From Morganella morganii (lineage in GTDB: Bacteria; Pseudomonadota; Gammaproteobacteria; Enterobacterales; Enterobacteriaceae), in assembly GCF_003996855.1 (NCBI RefSeq), contig NZ_NRQY01000001.1, positions 234,326 through 262,998 of the forward strand: a stretch of 28,673 bases of DNA. Direction: 5' to 3'. This document shows positions 8,625 to 16,353 of this stretch, one piece after another. The notes beneath the pieces are model-generated. The model had not been told where the DNA came from. It saw only the letters and a list, made by a program, of their open reading frames with translations, and did not search any database. Each line of letters begins with the position of its first letter. Positions within the stretch are counted from its first letter, which is position 1. Position numbers and translations under genes: made by a program.

Positions 8625-10475
8625 TTATTTATCATTTTTCCCGCCAAGAGAAATAACCCTGTCCGCTGACTCAATCGTCGATTCGCGGTGGGCAATAATA
8701 ATCCGCGTGATCGGCAGCTGACGGATAGCCTGATTGACGTAAGATTCACTCTCTTTATCCAGCGCGCTGGTCGCCTCATCCATAAACAAAATCCGCGGTT
8801 TTCGGTACAGGGCGCGGGCGATAAATATCCGCTGTTTCTGCCCGCCGGACAGCCCCTCGCCCAGCTCACCTATCAGCGTTTCATAGCCCATCGGCATCGA
8901 CATAATCACATCATGAATATAACTGGCCTGCGCGCAGGCGACCATCAGCTGCTCGTCGGGATTTTCGGTGAAACCGCAGATATTTTCGCGGATCGAGCCG
9001 GAAAACAGTTTGTCGTCCTGCATCACGCAGGCGATCATTTTGTGATAGTTATTCACCCCGAGCTGGCGGATATCAGAAATACGCTCGTTATGCAGGCTCA
9101 TGATCCGCAGTTGCAGCAGAAACTCAATGATGGACGCAGCACGGCCGGAAAACTGCTCGCGGTAAGCACTGAACGCGACAAACATCCCGAGTGTCATGGC
9201 GTTATCGATCACCAGACCCGCGCCGATCCACAGAATAACTATCTGGTCGCAGGCCATAATAAAGGTATTAACCCCGCCGAACATCAGGTTCATTTTGGTC
9301 AGGCGGATGCCGGTATTAACGGAATCCACTTTCAGATTCAGCCAGTGATTACCCCGGCGGCCGCTCATGCCCTGGGTTTTCACTGTGGTGATGCCGTAGA
9401 GGGATTCCATAAAGTATGACCCTGCGCGTGCCTCTTTAATCAGCGACTCTTCCGACAACTGACGGTAATAGTTGTAGGTCGCCAGCCGAAGACCGATATA
9501 CACAGCGGTAAAACCCAGCACAATCCAGGTAAGATAACCGCCGTAGAGGATCATCATGATAAACACACCGATCAGCATGATACTGTCCATGATCGCCCCG
9601 ACCACGCTGGTGGTAAAGGTGGTCCGCAGGATATCGAGCGAACCGAAACGGGACTGAATATCCCCGAGTTTGCGCCGCTCAAAATAGCTGAGCGGCAGGC
9701 GCAGCAGATGGGAGAACAGCCCGGACTGCCACTGGACGTTAATCAGTGTTTCCATCACCAGGCCCGACCAGGCGCGGCACATGCTGACCGCCGCTTTCAG
9801 CAGAATAAAAAACAGCAGCCCGATACAAATCAGGGACAATAACCCCTGATCCCCGGCGGGAATGGCGTGATCCATCACCAGCTGTGTACCCACCGGCATA
9901 ATCAGCCTGATGGTCTCAATCACCACGGAAAAGGCGAAGATTTTCAGCAGCGCTTTTTTCAGCCCGTGAATATTGCCGATCAGCTTGCGCAGACTGAGTT
10001 TTTTCACCACCTCCTGCTTTGTGAAGGTGCTGCCGGGCCAGGTTTCCAGCGCCACACCTGTAAAATTGCGCGACATCTCCTCAGTGCCGGCCACACGGCG
10101 GCCGTATGCCGAGTCGTGCAGGATAAATTTGTTGCCGCTGATTTTGACCAGCACCAGAAAGTGATTGAAATCCCAGTGTAAAATACAGGGAAGCCGCAGA
10201 TTCGGCAGGTCATCCATATCCAGCGACAGCGCGCGGGTGGTCATTCCCAGTTCGGACACCATGCCGGTCAGTCCGGCCAGTGTCGCGCCGCGGGCAGAGA
10301 GATTGAACTGCTGGCGCAGAGAAATCAGATCAATACTTTTGCCGTAATGCGCGGAAATCATTGCAAGGCTGGCGAGGCCGCACTCGGACGATTCCGTCTG
10401 GTGAATAACCGGAATACGCTGACGCAGGCGGAGGTCGAGTTTTTCCAGCAGACTTTTTAAGGATAAACGGCGCAT
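8625..10475 (-). CDS. CvaB-like bacteriocin exporter with C39 peptidase, Walker A region deleted
   Basis: A 616-residue relative of CvaB, the ABC transporter that cleaves double-glycine leaders and exports microcins. The C39 peptidase is intact: Gln26, Cys32, His105 and Asp121. Membrane helices run from about 170 to 430. The nucleotide-binding domain begins abruptly: residue 469 (end of ISDI) runs straight into R-Q-L-G-V-N-N-Y, which lies downstream of Walker A in the family. The signature LSGGQ (542-546), Walker B ILFMDE (562-567) and His596 remain, but no GxxGxGKS/T exists anywhere. The protein is about 80 residues shorter than CvaB (about 700). The frame is open throughout, so the protein could be made but should not hydrolyse ATP. 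GGGAGG precedes the ATG. Confidence 0.85.
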   Translation of the reverse strand: MRRLSLKSLLEKLDLRLRQRIPVIHQTESSECGLASLAMISAHYGKSIDLISLRQQFNLSARGATLAGLTGMVSELGMTTRALSLDMDDLPNLRLPCILHWDFNHFLVLVKISGNKFILHDSAYGRRVAGTEEMSRNFTGVALETWPGSTFTKQEVVKKLSLRKLIGNIHGLKKALLKIFAFSVVIETIRLIMPVGTQLVMDHAIPAGDQGLLSLICIGLLFFILLKAAVSMCRAWSGLVMETLINVQWQSGLFSHLLRLPLSYFERRKLGDIQSRFGSLDILRTTFTTSVVGAIMDSIMLIGVFIMMILYGGYLTWIVLGFTAVYIGLRLATYNYYRQLSEESLIKEARAGSYFMESLYGITTVKTQGMSGRRGNHWLNLKVDSVNTGIRLTKMNLMFGGVNTFIMACDQIVILWIGAGLVIDNAMTLGMFVAFSAYREQFSGRAASIIEFLLQLRIMSLHNERISDIRQLGVNNYHKMIACVMQDDKLFSGSIRENICGFTENPDEQLMVACAQASYIHDVIMSMPMGYETLIGELGEGLSGGQKQRIFIARALYRKPRILFMDEATSALDKESESYVNQAIRQLPITRIIIAHRESTIESADRVISLGGKNDK

Positions 10476-10509
10476 ACGGCCTCCCGGTCAGATAACAAAA
10501 TCCGGTCTG

Positions 10510-11796
10510 TCATGATTTTTCTGCTCCTGCCGGCCCGGAGGCACTCTGTTTCATGTCATAGAAAGGCGATACCATCCACTGATAGATTCTGCGTTTTTCC
10601 AGAAACAGGGTGGTGTTGGCTTTCATACCGTTTTGCAGGCTGAGCTTGCGGCCGTCATAGACGATCATCTGTTTTTCCGGGCGCACAATCACTTTGTAAT
10701 AAGGGATGGACAGCGGCATCCGGCCGGCGTTCGGAGCCCCGGCGTAGGTCATCATTTCCTGCGGCGAGGCGGGGGTTTTGGAAATCACCTGAATGGTGGC
10801 GGCAAACTGGCCGAATTTTTCCGCCGGGAAAGCTTCATAGCGGATATTCACAGCATCCCCGGTGTTCAGATAAGGCAGAGCATCATTGGGCACCCAGAGC
10901 ACCAGCCAGTACTGACTGATATTTTCCGGCAGGATTTGCAGCAGGGTATCCCCGGGATTGACCATCTGTCCGACCGTCACGCTGAGGGAATCCACGCGCC
11001 CGTCTGTCAGGGCGCGGACAATAATTCCGCTTCCTGCTTCGTTAGTAACCTGCTCTTTCATCAGCTCAGATTGCTGTAATTCAAGCTGATAAATCCGGTT
11101 ATCAAATTCCGCAGCCTGAGTCAGAATCTGGCTTTCCAGCAAAGTAACCTGCAAAATGTTCTGCTCATTCTGGCCGCTTAATCCCAGCAGACTGTTTTGC
11201 TGGGAATAATAAAGTGCAGCCTGATTCATCCACTGATCTTTATTTATCAGACCTCTTTCCCGGTAGTCGTGATAATTATCCATATTCCGTTTCATAATAC
11301 GGATACCTTCCTGCGCCCGTTCAATAATACCGGCGGAGCGTAACTCCGCTTGTGCATAAAGCGATTTTTGTTTCTCAAGTGATGTCAGTGTGGTGTATTT
11401 ATTATCTTTAAGACGAGTGATCATATCGCGGATATGCTGTAACTGATGTTCAATTTCACGGCGCTGATTATCACTGACGACACCGCTGGCAGTCGCTCTG
11501 CTGGTATCAATACTGTAAACCGGATCGCCTTTGCGGATAACCTGCCCTTCAGTGACATATTGCCGGGTAATAAACCCCTGCACACCGGCGGATACAGTGA
11601 CAGCCCGCGGATTCGTGGTGATTTCCCCGGTCGCACTGACCCGCCGCGTATAACTGCCGGACAAGATAAAGACCAGAAAAACGGTTAAAAACAGGAAACT
11701 GCATAATATGATCAGCCACAGCGGAATACCGGGTAGTAACAATGCCTTACCCCGCCATTTCATTTTTTTGTTATCAAGTGCAGCTTTGCGGAACAC
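10510..11796 (-). CDS. CvaA-like HlyD-family adaptor for bacteriocin export
   Basis: A 428-residue membrane fusion protein of the colicin V/microcin export type. One transmembrane helix (about 22-47) is followed by a split lipoyl domain ([20 protein letters not shown], then [20 protein letters not shown]), a coiled-coil region (about 105-250) and a C-terminal beta domain. The start is GTG, with AGGG six bases upstream; an internal ATG at codon 12 is less well placed. It lies 34 bases upstream of the CvaB-like gene on the same strand, so the two form an export pair that would need a TolC. The frame is intact, unlike its partner. Confidence 0.87.
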   Translation of the reverse strand: MFRKAALDNKKMKWRGKALLLPGIPLWLIILCSFLFLTVFLVFILSGSYTRRVSATGEITTNPRAVTVSAGVQGFITRQYVTEGQVIRKGDPVYSIDTSRATASGVVSDNQRREIEHQLQHIRDMITRLKDNKYTTLTSLEKQKSLYAQAELRSAGIIERAQEGIRIMKRNMDNYHDYRERGLINKDQWMNQAALYYSQQNSLLGLSGQNEQNILQVTLLESQILTQAAEFDNRIYQLELQQSELMKEQVTNEAGSGIIVRALTDGRVDSLSVTVGQMVNPGDTLLQILPENISQYWLVLWVPNDALPYLNTGDAVNIRYEAFPAEKFGQFAATIQVISKTPASPQEMMTYAGAPNAGRMPLSIPYYKVIVRPEKQMIVYDGRKLSLQNGMKANTTLFLEKRRIYQWMVSPFYDMKQSASGPAGAEKS

Positions 11797-11875
11797 AATA
11801 AACCCTGCCTGTGGTTATCCGGTGAATAAAAGACCGTCAGTATCAGGGAAAAAATAAAAAAAGAGAATTCATAAA

Positions 11876-12013
11876 TTAATGAATCATCACAAAATATGAT
11901 ATTGACATCAATAATACAGAGGTCAGACGTAATTCAATTTTATCACCCGCATTATCACCAATCTGAACCCTCCGTTCTTTATCCCAACCCGGGAATATCA
12001 TCTCTGACATCAT
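11876..12013 (-). CDS. Doubtful 45-codon ORF between precursor and adaptor
   Basis: ATG at 12013 to TAA at 11876. The N-terminal half is charged and the last 16 residues are hydrophobic (TSVLLMSISYFVMIH), as in a tiny single-pass membrane protein. No good Shine-Dalgarno precedes either of the two first ATGs. Its place is where a microcin immunity gene could lie, but 45 residues is short and I see no family match. Confidence 0.15.
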   Translation of the reverse strand: MMSEMIFPGWDKERRVQIGDNAGDKIELRLTSVLLMSISYFVMIH

Positions 12014-12160
12014 TAAATGACAGGAGTAAATAAAATAAAAATAATGAAATAAAATTATACCGGGATAAAGAAATTATCTCAGCTGACGAAGGGAGGAGGC
12101 ATTATATTAGTATCAGATTAAATATAGAGTATTTCTGTCATTAATAATGATGACATTAAT

Positions 12161-12190
12161 GATCCTCTGCCAATATTTCTGCAGAGGATC
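12161..12190 (-). terminator. Perfect 10-bp hairpin after the bacteriocin precursor gene
   Basis: GATCCTCTGC (12161-12170) and GCAGAGGATC (12181-12190) pair perfectly around a 10-base loop, starting 31 bases past the precursor stop. The sequence after it on the minus strand is not a clean U-tract, so it may be an RNA-stabilising or partial terminator element that lets some transcription continue into the export genes. Confidence 0.55.
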
Positions 12191-12221
12191 ACCACTCATG
12201 TTGATTGCTGTCTCAGACTAA

Positions 12222-12497
12222 TTATTTACAAATAGTACCGAGATCCACTACACGACCTAATGTTTTTTCAATAAGACCACCGACAACAGAACCCACTTTA
12301 CCACCGACATCTTTTCCCAGGTTAGGAACAAAATCCTTCAGGCTCACTCTTCCGATAACAGGAAGATCGACCTTCAGAAAGGGTGAAAGCAGTCCGAAAC
12401 CTAAATCACCCAGTTTTTCACCAATACCGGAGATCGTATCCTAGATACAGCCGGAGCCGGAAACTAACTCAATTTCTGCATAATTTAATTCTTTCAT
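12222..12497 (-). pseudogene. Double-glycine-leader bacteriocin (class II microcin-like) precursor, interrupted by an amber codon
   Basis: Codon 1 is the ATG at 12497, preceded by AAAAGGA at good spacing. The leader MKELNYAEIELVSGSG fits the microcin V type leader (MRxLxxxEIxxVSGG form) that C39 exporters cleave. Codons 17-18 are Cys-Ile and codon 19 is TAG (12441-12443). The same frame then runs open for 72 codons to a TAA at 12222-12224, giving a Gly-, Val- and Leu-rich peptide with segments such as VGGKVGSVVGGLIEKTLG. A second cysteine sits at codon 90, next to the last residue. With read-through the product is 91 positions, a normal microcin precursor size. It lies directly upstream of the CvaA/CvaB-like export genes on the same strand. 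Without suppression only an 18-residue leader would be made. Confidence 0.75.
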
Positions 12498-12583
12498 TAT
12501 CAATCCTTTTAATAATCAATGGTTTTATCCGAATAATAAAAAAATAATTCACAATGACATTATTTCATAATTACTTATTATTC

Positions 12584-12595
12584 AGGATATATCCT
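12584..12595. promoter_or_regulatory. Palindrome AGGATATATCCT upstream of the bacteriocin gene
   Basis: A perfect 12-base palindrome in the 160-base AT-rich leader of the bacteriocin precursor, about 87 bases upstream of its ATG. Flanks extend the symmetry partly (TTCAGGATATATCCTACTGA). It is placed to be an operator; I see no confident -35/-10 pair to anchor it. Confidence 0.35.
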
Positions 12596-12656
12596 ACTGA
12601 TTTTTTTAAAGACTGAATAATTCAATATTTATTTCTGGGTTGTTAAAAATAATAAT

Positions 12657-12693
12657 GGTAAGGCAGGAATTATCAATTTATTTCTGCCTTACC
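12657..12693 (-). terminator. Terminator of the SPFH gene
   Basis: Perfect 10-bp arms GGTAAGGCAG (12657-12666) and CTGCCTTACC (12684-12693) lie 17 bases past the SPFH stop. On the minus strand they are followed by ATTATTATTTTTAAC, a usable U-rich tail. This isolates the SPFH gene from the bacteriocin gene downstream. Confidence 0.7.
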
Positions 12694-12709
12694 CTATTTC
12701 CGCCGTTAT

Positions 12710-13681
12710 TTATTGCTGAGAGCGCATATCCATGATCATTTTACCGTCATAATCTGCACCCACAACAATGTTAGGTACTTCACCTTTGTATTTCTCCGCT
12801 TTGATTTGTTCTATTTCAAGCTGTTTCCAGTTAATCATTTCGCGGGTAATTGTCTGCTGTAATACTGTGTTAGCTTCAGATTCTTTCTGAGCCGCATATA
12901 AACGGGCGTCTGCCTCCTGGCGCATTGCATAAGAACTCGCCTGGGCATTACGTTCGCGGGCAAGTGCCTGCTGCTCTGCTGACTCACGTTCAGCCTGCGC
13001 GACAACCACTTTTTTCTGTGCCAGTTCACGCTCTTTCTCGGCTTCCGCTTTGGCCTGATTTATCTGCTCCTGACGCATCTTGGTGTTTACGACCTGCTCC
13101 TGAACCACTTCCGGCAGCGTAATATCCTGGATCATAATTTCTTTGATCGTATAGCCGTACGGCGAAGCATAGCCCTGAATTGCATCACGGATAGAGTCCT
13201 GCAATTTCCGCTGAGTATCTGCGGTATACAGATCCTGGGCGTTGGCAACATCTTTCCCGAATTCCAGAATCGTGGAAATCAGTTTCTGGCGGACATATTT
13301 ATCCAGTGCTTCGCTTTCTGTACCGCCATTAATGCGGAGAATCGGCGCTTTGGCACCATCAAACTGAAGCATCACCGTAATATCGACGATAGATTTCAGT
13401 TTATCCTGTGATGGTACGCGTAACTCCTTCAATGACACACGGATATCTTTTGTCGAATATGTGTCAAATGTCATAAAAGGGTTAATCGGAAAATGCAGCC
13501 CGGCATCATACGCCACCGGATTGACCTTACCTAAAAAAGTTCCGACTTTTACCGAACCATCCTGAACGATAGTATATGAATTAAAGGTAGTTATTCCCGC
13601 GACCAGGAGAATAACGGCAACAATAATCAATTTGATAACTGACTTCAGTTTTACCGGATCTACGGCCTGCATCATTTGCAT
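12710..13681 (-). CDS. SPFH/prohibitin-family membrane protein
   Basis: A 323-residue protein of the stomatin/prohibitin/flotillin superfamily, which forms large membrane-anchored rings linked to protease control and membrane organisation. One transmembrane helix lies at about residues 16-34. The SPFH domain covers about 35-210 (VQDGSVKVGTFLGKV to ITLPEVVQEQVV). A long Ala/Glu/Gln/Lys coiled coil follows (about 205-270, with AKAEAEKERELAQKK), then a short C-terminal tail. The ATG at 13681 has AGGGA six bases upstream. It is flanked by its own terminator and a long leader, so it is probably a single-gene unit. Its partner is not visible here. Confidence 0.88.
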   Translation of the reverse strand: MQMMQAVDPVKLKSVIKLIIVAVILLVAGITTFNSYTIVQDGSVKVGTFLGKVNPVAYDAGLHFPINPFMTFDTYSTKDIRVSLKELRVPSQDKLKSIVDITVMLQFDGAKAPILRINGGTESEALDKYVRQKLISTILEFGKDVANAQDLYTADTQRKLQDSIRDAIQGYASPYGYTIKEIMIQDITLPEVVQEQVVNTKMRQEQINQAKAEAEKERELAQKKVVVAQAERESAEQQALARERNAQASSYAMRQEADARLYAAQKESEANTVLQQTITREMINWKQLEIEQIKAEKYKGEVPNIVVGADYDGKMIMDMRSQQ

Positions 13682-13956
13682 GTATCATCCCTATAAGATA
13701 ATTCTTAGTTAATATTGTTTTTTATAAATACTGCCATGTACATCAATCACACTCATCTTTCGTCGCTATTATTCATAAAATACCACTGATGATCAAATTC
13801 AGGTGTGAAAGTATGAATTTTCTTTAACAGATAAAGAATCAGCAGAAAATAATACCCGCGATTACTGCTGATGATATGAATAAAAATCACAGGCAATTCT
13901 TGTGACACCCGTACAGCAGAATAATACGTATTTCACTAACTGGTTATAATTAGTAA

Positions 13957-14030
13957 TATGGGAGAGCATTTAATAGTGCTAACTTTGTAAGCTCGGGCAT
14001 CTGCCGGAAGGAATCCGGCAGATGTTCTTT
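13957..14030 (+). ncRNA. Candidate small RNA with intrinsic terminator
   Basis: A perfect -10 box TATAAT (13945-13950) with a poor -35 predicts a start near 13957. An 11-bp perfect hairpin (13998-14008 with 14014-14024, 5-base loop) followed by TTCTTTT would end a transcript of about 75 bases. A small 5' stem AGCAT/GTGCT precedes it. No plus-strand protein gene lies upstream to explain this terminator. It does not match any enterobacterial sRNA I can recall. The 5' end is a guess. Confidence 0.4.
13998..14030 (+). terminator. Strong plus-strand intrinsic terminator
   Basis: CATCTGCCGGA/TCCGGCAGATG perfect stem, loop AGGAA, then TTCTTTT on the plus strand. The minus-strand flank has no T-run, so it works in the plus direction, away from the neighbouring genes. 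Confidence 0.75.
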
Positions 14031-14035
14031 TATAT

Positions 14036-14064
14036 AAAAAAGCCTCCGGAACGGAGGCAAAAAA
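14036..14064 (-). terminator. Terminator of acuI
   Basis: GCCTCCG (14042-14048) pairs with CGGAGGC (14052-14058) around a 3-base loop. On the minus strand it is followed by six T residues. An A/T run on the other side means it could also work in the plus direction. It lies about 50 bases past the acuI stop. Confidence 0.85.
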
Positions 14065-14108
14065 CGGTTATCAACAAGATTCAGTATTATATTGCAGATA
14101 ATGCAATA

Positions 14109-15092
14109 TTAATTATTAACATCCACGACCACACGACCGCGGATTTCACCGTTCAGTAAACTGTGTGCTGCCGGAATGGCTTCTTTTAACGGGATCACAC
14201 GGCTGATAGTTTCCAGCTGCGCCGGATCAGTCAGTTCGGCCAGCTGTTTCCACGCCGCCACACGGTCTGCCTGCGGACGCATTACACTGTCGATACCCAC
14301 CAGGCTCACACCTCTGAGGATAAACGGTGCAACGGTGCCGTTAAAATCCATACCCTGTGCCAGACCGCAGGCCGCCACAACACCACCGTACTGAGTACCG
14401 GCACAGACACCGGCCAGTGTATGGCTGCCCACACTGTCAATCGCAGCTGCCCAGCGCTCTTTGGTCAGTGGTTTACCCGGTACGGATAATTCATTGCGAT
14501 CCATAATTTCGGATGCACCCAGCGCATCAATCAGATACGCAGTATCCGCAGTACGGCCGGTAGAGGCAATAACCTCAAAACCTAATTTTGAGAGCAGAGA
14601 AACCGCAAAGCTGCCCACGCCGCCGCTGGCACCGGTGACCAGAACTTTACCGGATTCTTTGGTGATCCCCTGTTTCAGCAGCGCCTGAACTGCCAGCATC
14701 GCGGTGTAACCGGCGGTTCCGATCATCATCGCCTGCTTTGTGCTCATCCCGGCCGGTAACGGTGTCAGCCAGCTGTCTTTCACTTTTGCCATCTGCGACA
14801 AACCGCCCCAGTATTTTTCACCGACACTCCAGCCGTTAAGCAGTACTTTATCGCCTGCTTTATAATGCTCAGAGCTGCTTTCGGTCACAGTACCGGCAAA
14901 ATCAATGCCCGGCACCATCGGGAAACTGCGCACAACCGGGCTTTTACCGGCGATAGCCAGGCCATCTTTATAGTTCAGCGTGGAATAATCAATCTGAACC
15001 GTCACATTGTGTTCCGGCAGTTGTGATTCATCGAGCTGAGCCAGTTTGGCGGTATAGCCGTCGGTGTTTTCAATCAGAATACAGTTAAACAT
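14109..15092 (-). CDS. acuI: Acrylyl-CoA reductase (NADPH) AcuI/YhdH
   Basis: A 327-residue zinc-less medium-chain reductase of the YhdH/AcuI family. AcuI reduces acrylyl-CoA to propionyl-CoA with NADPH and protects cells from this reactive electrophile. The GroES-like N-terminal domain contains YKDGLAI and PGIDFAGTV. The NADPH-binding motif VTGASGGVGSFAV is at about residue 151, and no structural zinc cysteines are present, as expected. AAGGATAACACC precedes the ATG. A TetR-family gene lies just upstream on the same strand, and a shared palindrome lies in front of both genes, matching the known acuR-acuI arrangement of other proteobacteria. Confidence 0.92.
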   Translation of the reverse strand: MFNCILIENTDGYTAKLAQLDESQLPEHNVTVQIDYSTLNYKDGLAIAGKSPVVRSFPMVPGIDFAGTVTESSSEHYKAGDKVLLNGWSVGEKYWGGLSQMAKVKDSWLTPLPAGMSTKQAMMIGTAGYTAMLAVQALLKQGITKESGKVLVTGASGGVGSFAVSLLSKLGFEVIASTGRTADTAYLIDALGASEIMDRNELSVPGKPLTKERWAAAIDSVGSHTLAGVCAGTQYGGVVAACGLAQGMDFNGTVAPFILRGVSLVGIDSVMRPQADRVAAWKQLAELTDPAQLETISRVIPLKEAIPAAHSLLNGEIRGRVVVDVNN

Positions 15093-15113
15093 GGTGTTAT
15101 CCTTTTATGAATA

Positions 15114-15128
15114 TAGACCAGATGTCTA
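15114..15128. promoter_or_regulatory. Putative AcuR-type operator upstream of acuI
   Basis: TAGAC-CAGAT-GTCTA, a 5-5-5 dyad starting 22 bases upstream of the acuI ATG. The same half-sites recur at 15891-15905 in front of the TetR-family gene, so both are likely bound by that protein. Confidence 0.65.
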
Positions 15129-15217
15129 CTTAATTGTAAAAAAATTTATTAAATACGCACCAGAGTGTTAACGACGGTGATATTTAATAAATTATTCTGC
15201 AACATCCCCCGGGGCTG

Positions 15218-15859
15218 TTATGTTTTATCCGCCAGTATCTGCGCCATAAAAACAGCGATAAACAGATCCAGCGGCTCACTGTTACGCGTCAGTTTGGCAC
15301 GCATTACCGCCCCTTCCCAGCCCGTCCAGAAAAAAGCCGCCATTTGCCTGCAATCTGTTTTTCCGGAAATAAGCTGCTGCTTCTGTGCTTCCAGAAGGCA
15401 GATTTCCACTTTCTTCTGCCAGCCGGTAATAATGTTATCGAGTATTTCACAATACCCCGCCGGCAGACTGGCAACTTCCTGGCCGAGATTCCCCACCAGG
15501 CAACCGCGCTGCCAGTGGTATTTTTCCATCCCGGCTTTGGCCGTCCGGTAAAATACCCGCAGCCGCTCCGGTGGCGGCAGAGTAGTATCAGACAGACATT
15601 TATCCAGCAGACGGGAAAAATAGCTGTCGTAATTACGCATGATTTCCAGGCCAAACTGCTCTTTACTGTCAAAATAATAGTAAAAAGAGCCCTTCGGCAC
15701 ACCGACTTTTTTCAGGATGCCATTGATATCCGAGGTCATATACCCTTTTTCGGTAAACATTTCCATTCCGCTGCGGATCAGCATTTTTTTTACATCCGCA
15801 CCCGCATTATGGTTTTTCGGCGGCCGTCCCCGTTTTGGCTTTATGATTTCTGCTGTCAT
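15218..15859 (-). CDS. TetR/AcrR-family transcriptional regulator, probable AcuR
   Basis: A 213-residue repressor-type protein. A basic N-terminal arm (KPKRGRPPK) precedes the TetR helix-turn-helix at about residues 23-68, with the signature VGVPKGSFYYYFDSKEQF. The remaining helices form a ligand-binding domain with several aromatic and cysteine residues. AAGGATGTA precedes the ATG. It lies 125 bases upstream of acuI in the same direction and shares an operator-like dyad with it, so it probably controls acuI and itself in response to acrylate or a related electrophile. The AcuR name is an inference from context; the effector is not shown by the sequence. Confidence 0.85.
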   Translation of the reverse strand: MTAEIIKPKRGRPPKNHNAGADVKKMLIRSGMEMFTEKGYMTSDINGILKKVGVPKGSFYYYFDSKEQFGLEIMRNYDSYFSRLLDKCLSDTTLPPPERLRVFYRTAKAGMEKYHWQRGCLVGNLGQEVASLPAGYCEILDNIITGWQKKVEICLLEAQKQQLISGKTDCRQMAAFFWTGWEGAVMRAKLTRNSEPLDLFIAVFMAQILADKT

Positions 15860-15890
15860 TACATCCTTACCTCTGTCATACGAAATAATA

Positions 15891-15905
15891 TAGACCGGTT
15901 GTCTG
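15891..15905. promoter_or_regulatory. Putative autoregulatory operator of the TetR-family gene
   Basis: TAGAC-CGGTT-GTCTG, matching the acuI upstream site in half-site sequence and spacing, 32 bases upstream of the regulator's ATG and next to an AT-rich stretch (AATAATA) that could hold its -10. Confidence 0.6.
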
Positions 15906-16046
15906 GTAAATACTATCCTTTTTTGCCCGGCCGGTTTTCCGGCGGATTAGGCGCATCCGGAACCTCATAACGGAGATTCAGTTGTCCTGAATAACGGAAC
16001 GTGTGATACTTAAGTTAAATTTCATATTTACTGAACAGGGATGTAT

Positions 16047-16244
16047 ATGACTCAGAATACTAAGGACCCATTTAAAGCAAAATCATTTAAATATATCCTG
16101 GCCGGAGGAATACTGCTGGTTATCGCAGGTATGAGATGGCTCGATAAACCTCATGAAATAATCTATAACACAGTTGAGACATTGCTGGCTGTTGGCTTAA
16201 TCGTTTTTGGTGCAAAATTAAGCAAAGACGAAAAGAAAAAATAG
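16047..16244 (+). CDS. Small two-helix membrane protein, unknown function
   Basis: A 65-residue plus-strand protein with a basic N-terminus and two hydrophobic helices (YILAGGILLVIAGM and LLAVGLIVFGA) joined by a polar loop. It ends in a lysine-rich tail that would favour both ends being cytosolic. An in-frame ATG also exists at 16041, but AGGG lies six bases before the ATG at 16047 and only touches the first, so I prefer 16047. It is the only plus-strand gene in the chromosomal part. No family is recognised; it is similar in size to many uncharacterised enterobacterial small membrane proteins. Confidence 0.65.
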   Translation: MTQNTKDPFKAKSFKYILAGGILLVIAGMRWLDKPHEIIYNTVETLLAVGLIVFGAKLSKDEKKK

Positions 16245-16353
16245 CGCGGTTTCCCGCGGATAAGGGGAATTAACGTATATTTATTTCCGGAAAACAAAAG
16301 CCGGTATCATTCACTTCAGCTATCTTATGTATCAGTGAATCGCCATTGATAAT

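Larger units (their letters stand above)
11797..12221. other. Intergenic region between bacteriocin precursor and adaptor gene, 425 bases
   Basis: This AT-rich stretch between the precursor gene and the cvaA-like gene has a strong hairpin (12161-12190) just after the precursor, a second weak dyad (TGTCAT/ATGACA near 12135-12155) and one short minus-strand frame (11876-12013). No convincing immunity gene is visible. Confidence 0.6.
13682..14108. other. Intergenic region, 427 bases, with a candidate small RNA
   Basis: This gap between the SPFH and acuI genes holds no open frame. It contains the SPFH leader, an 8-bp dyad (ATCAGCAG 13838-13845 with CTGCTGAT 13865-13872), a candidate plus-strand small RNA ending at a strong hairpin, and the acuI terminator. 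Confidence 0.6.

Noticed and set aside
12205..12444. 79-codon plus-strand frame
   Set aside because: It is the antisense shadow of the interrupted bacteriocin precursor, which has leader, ribosome site and context.
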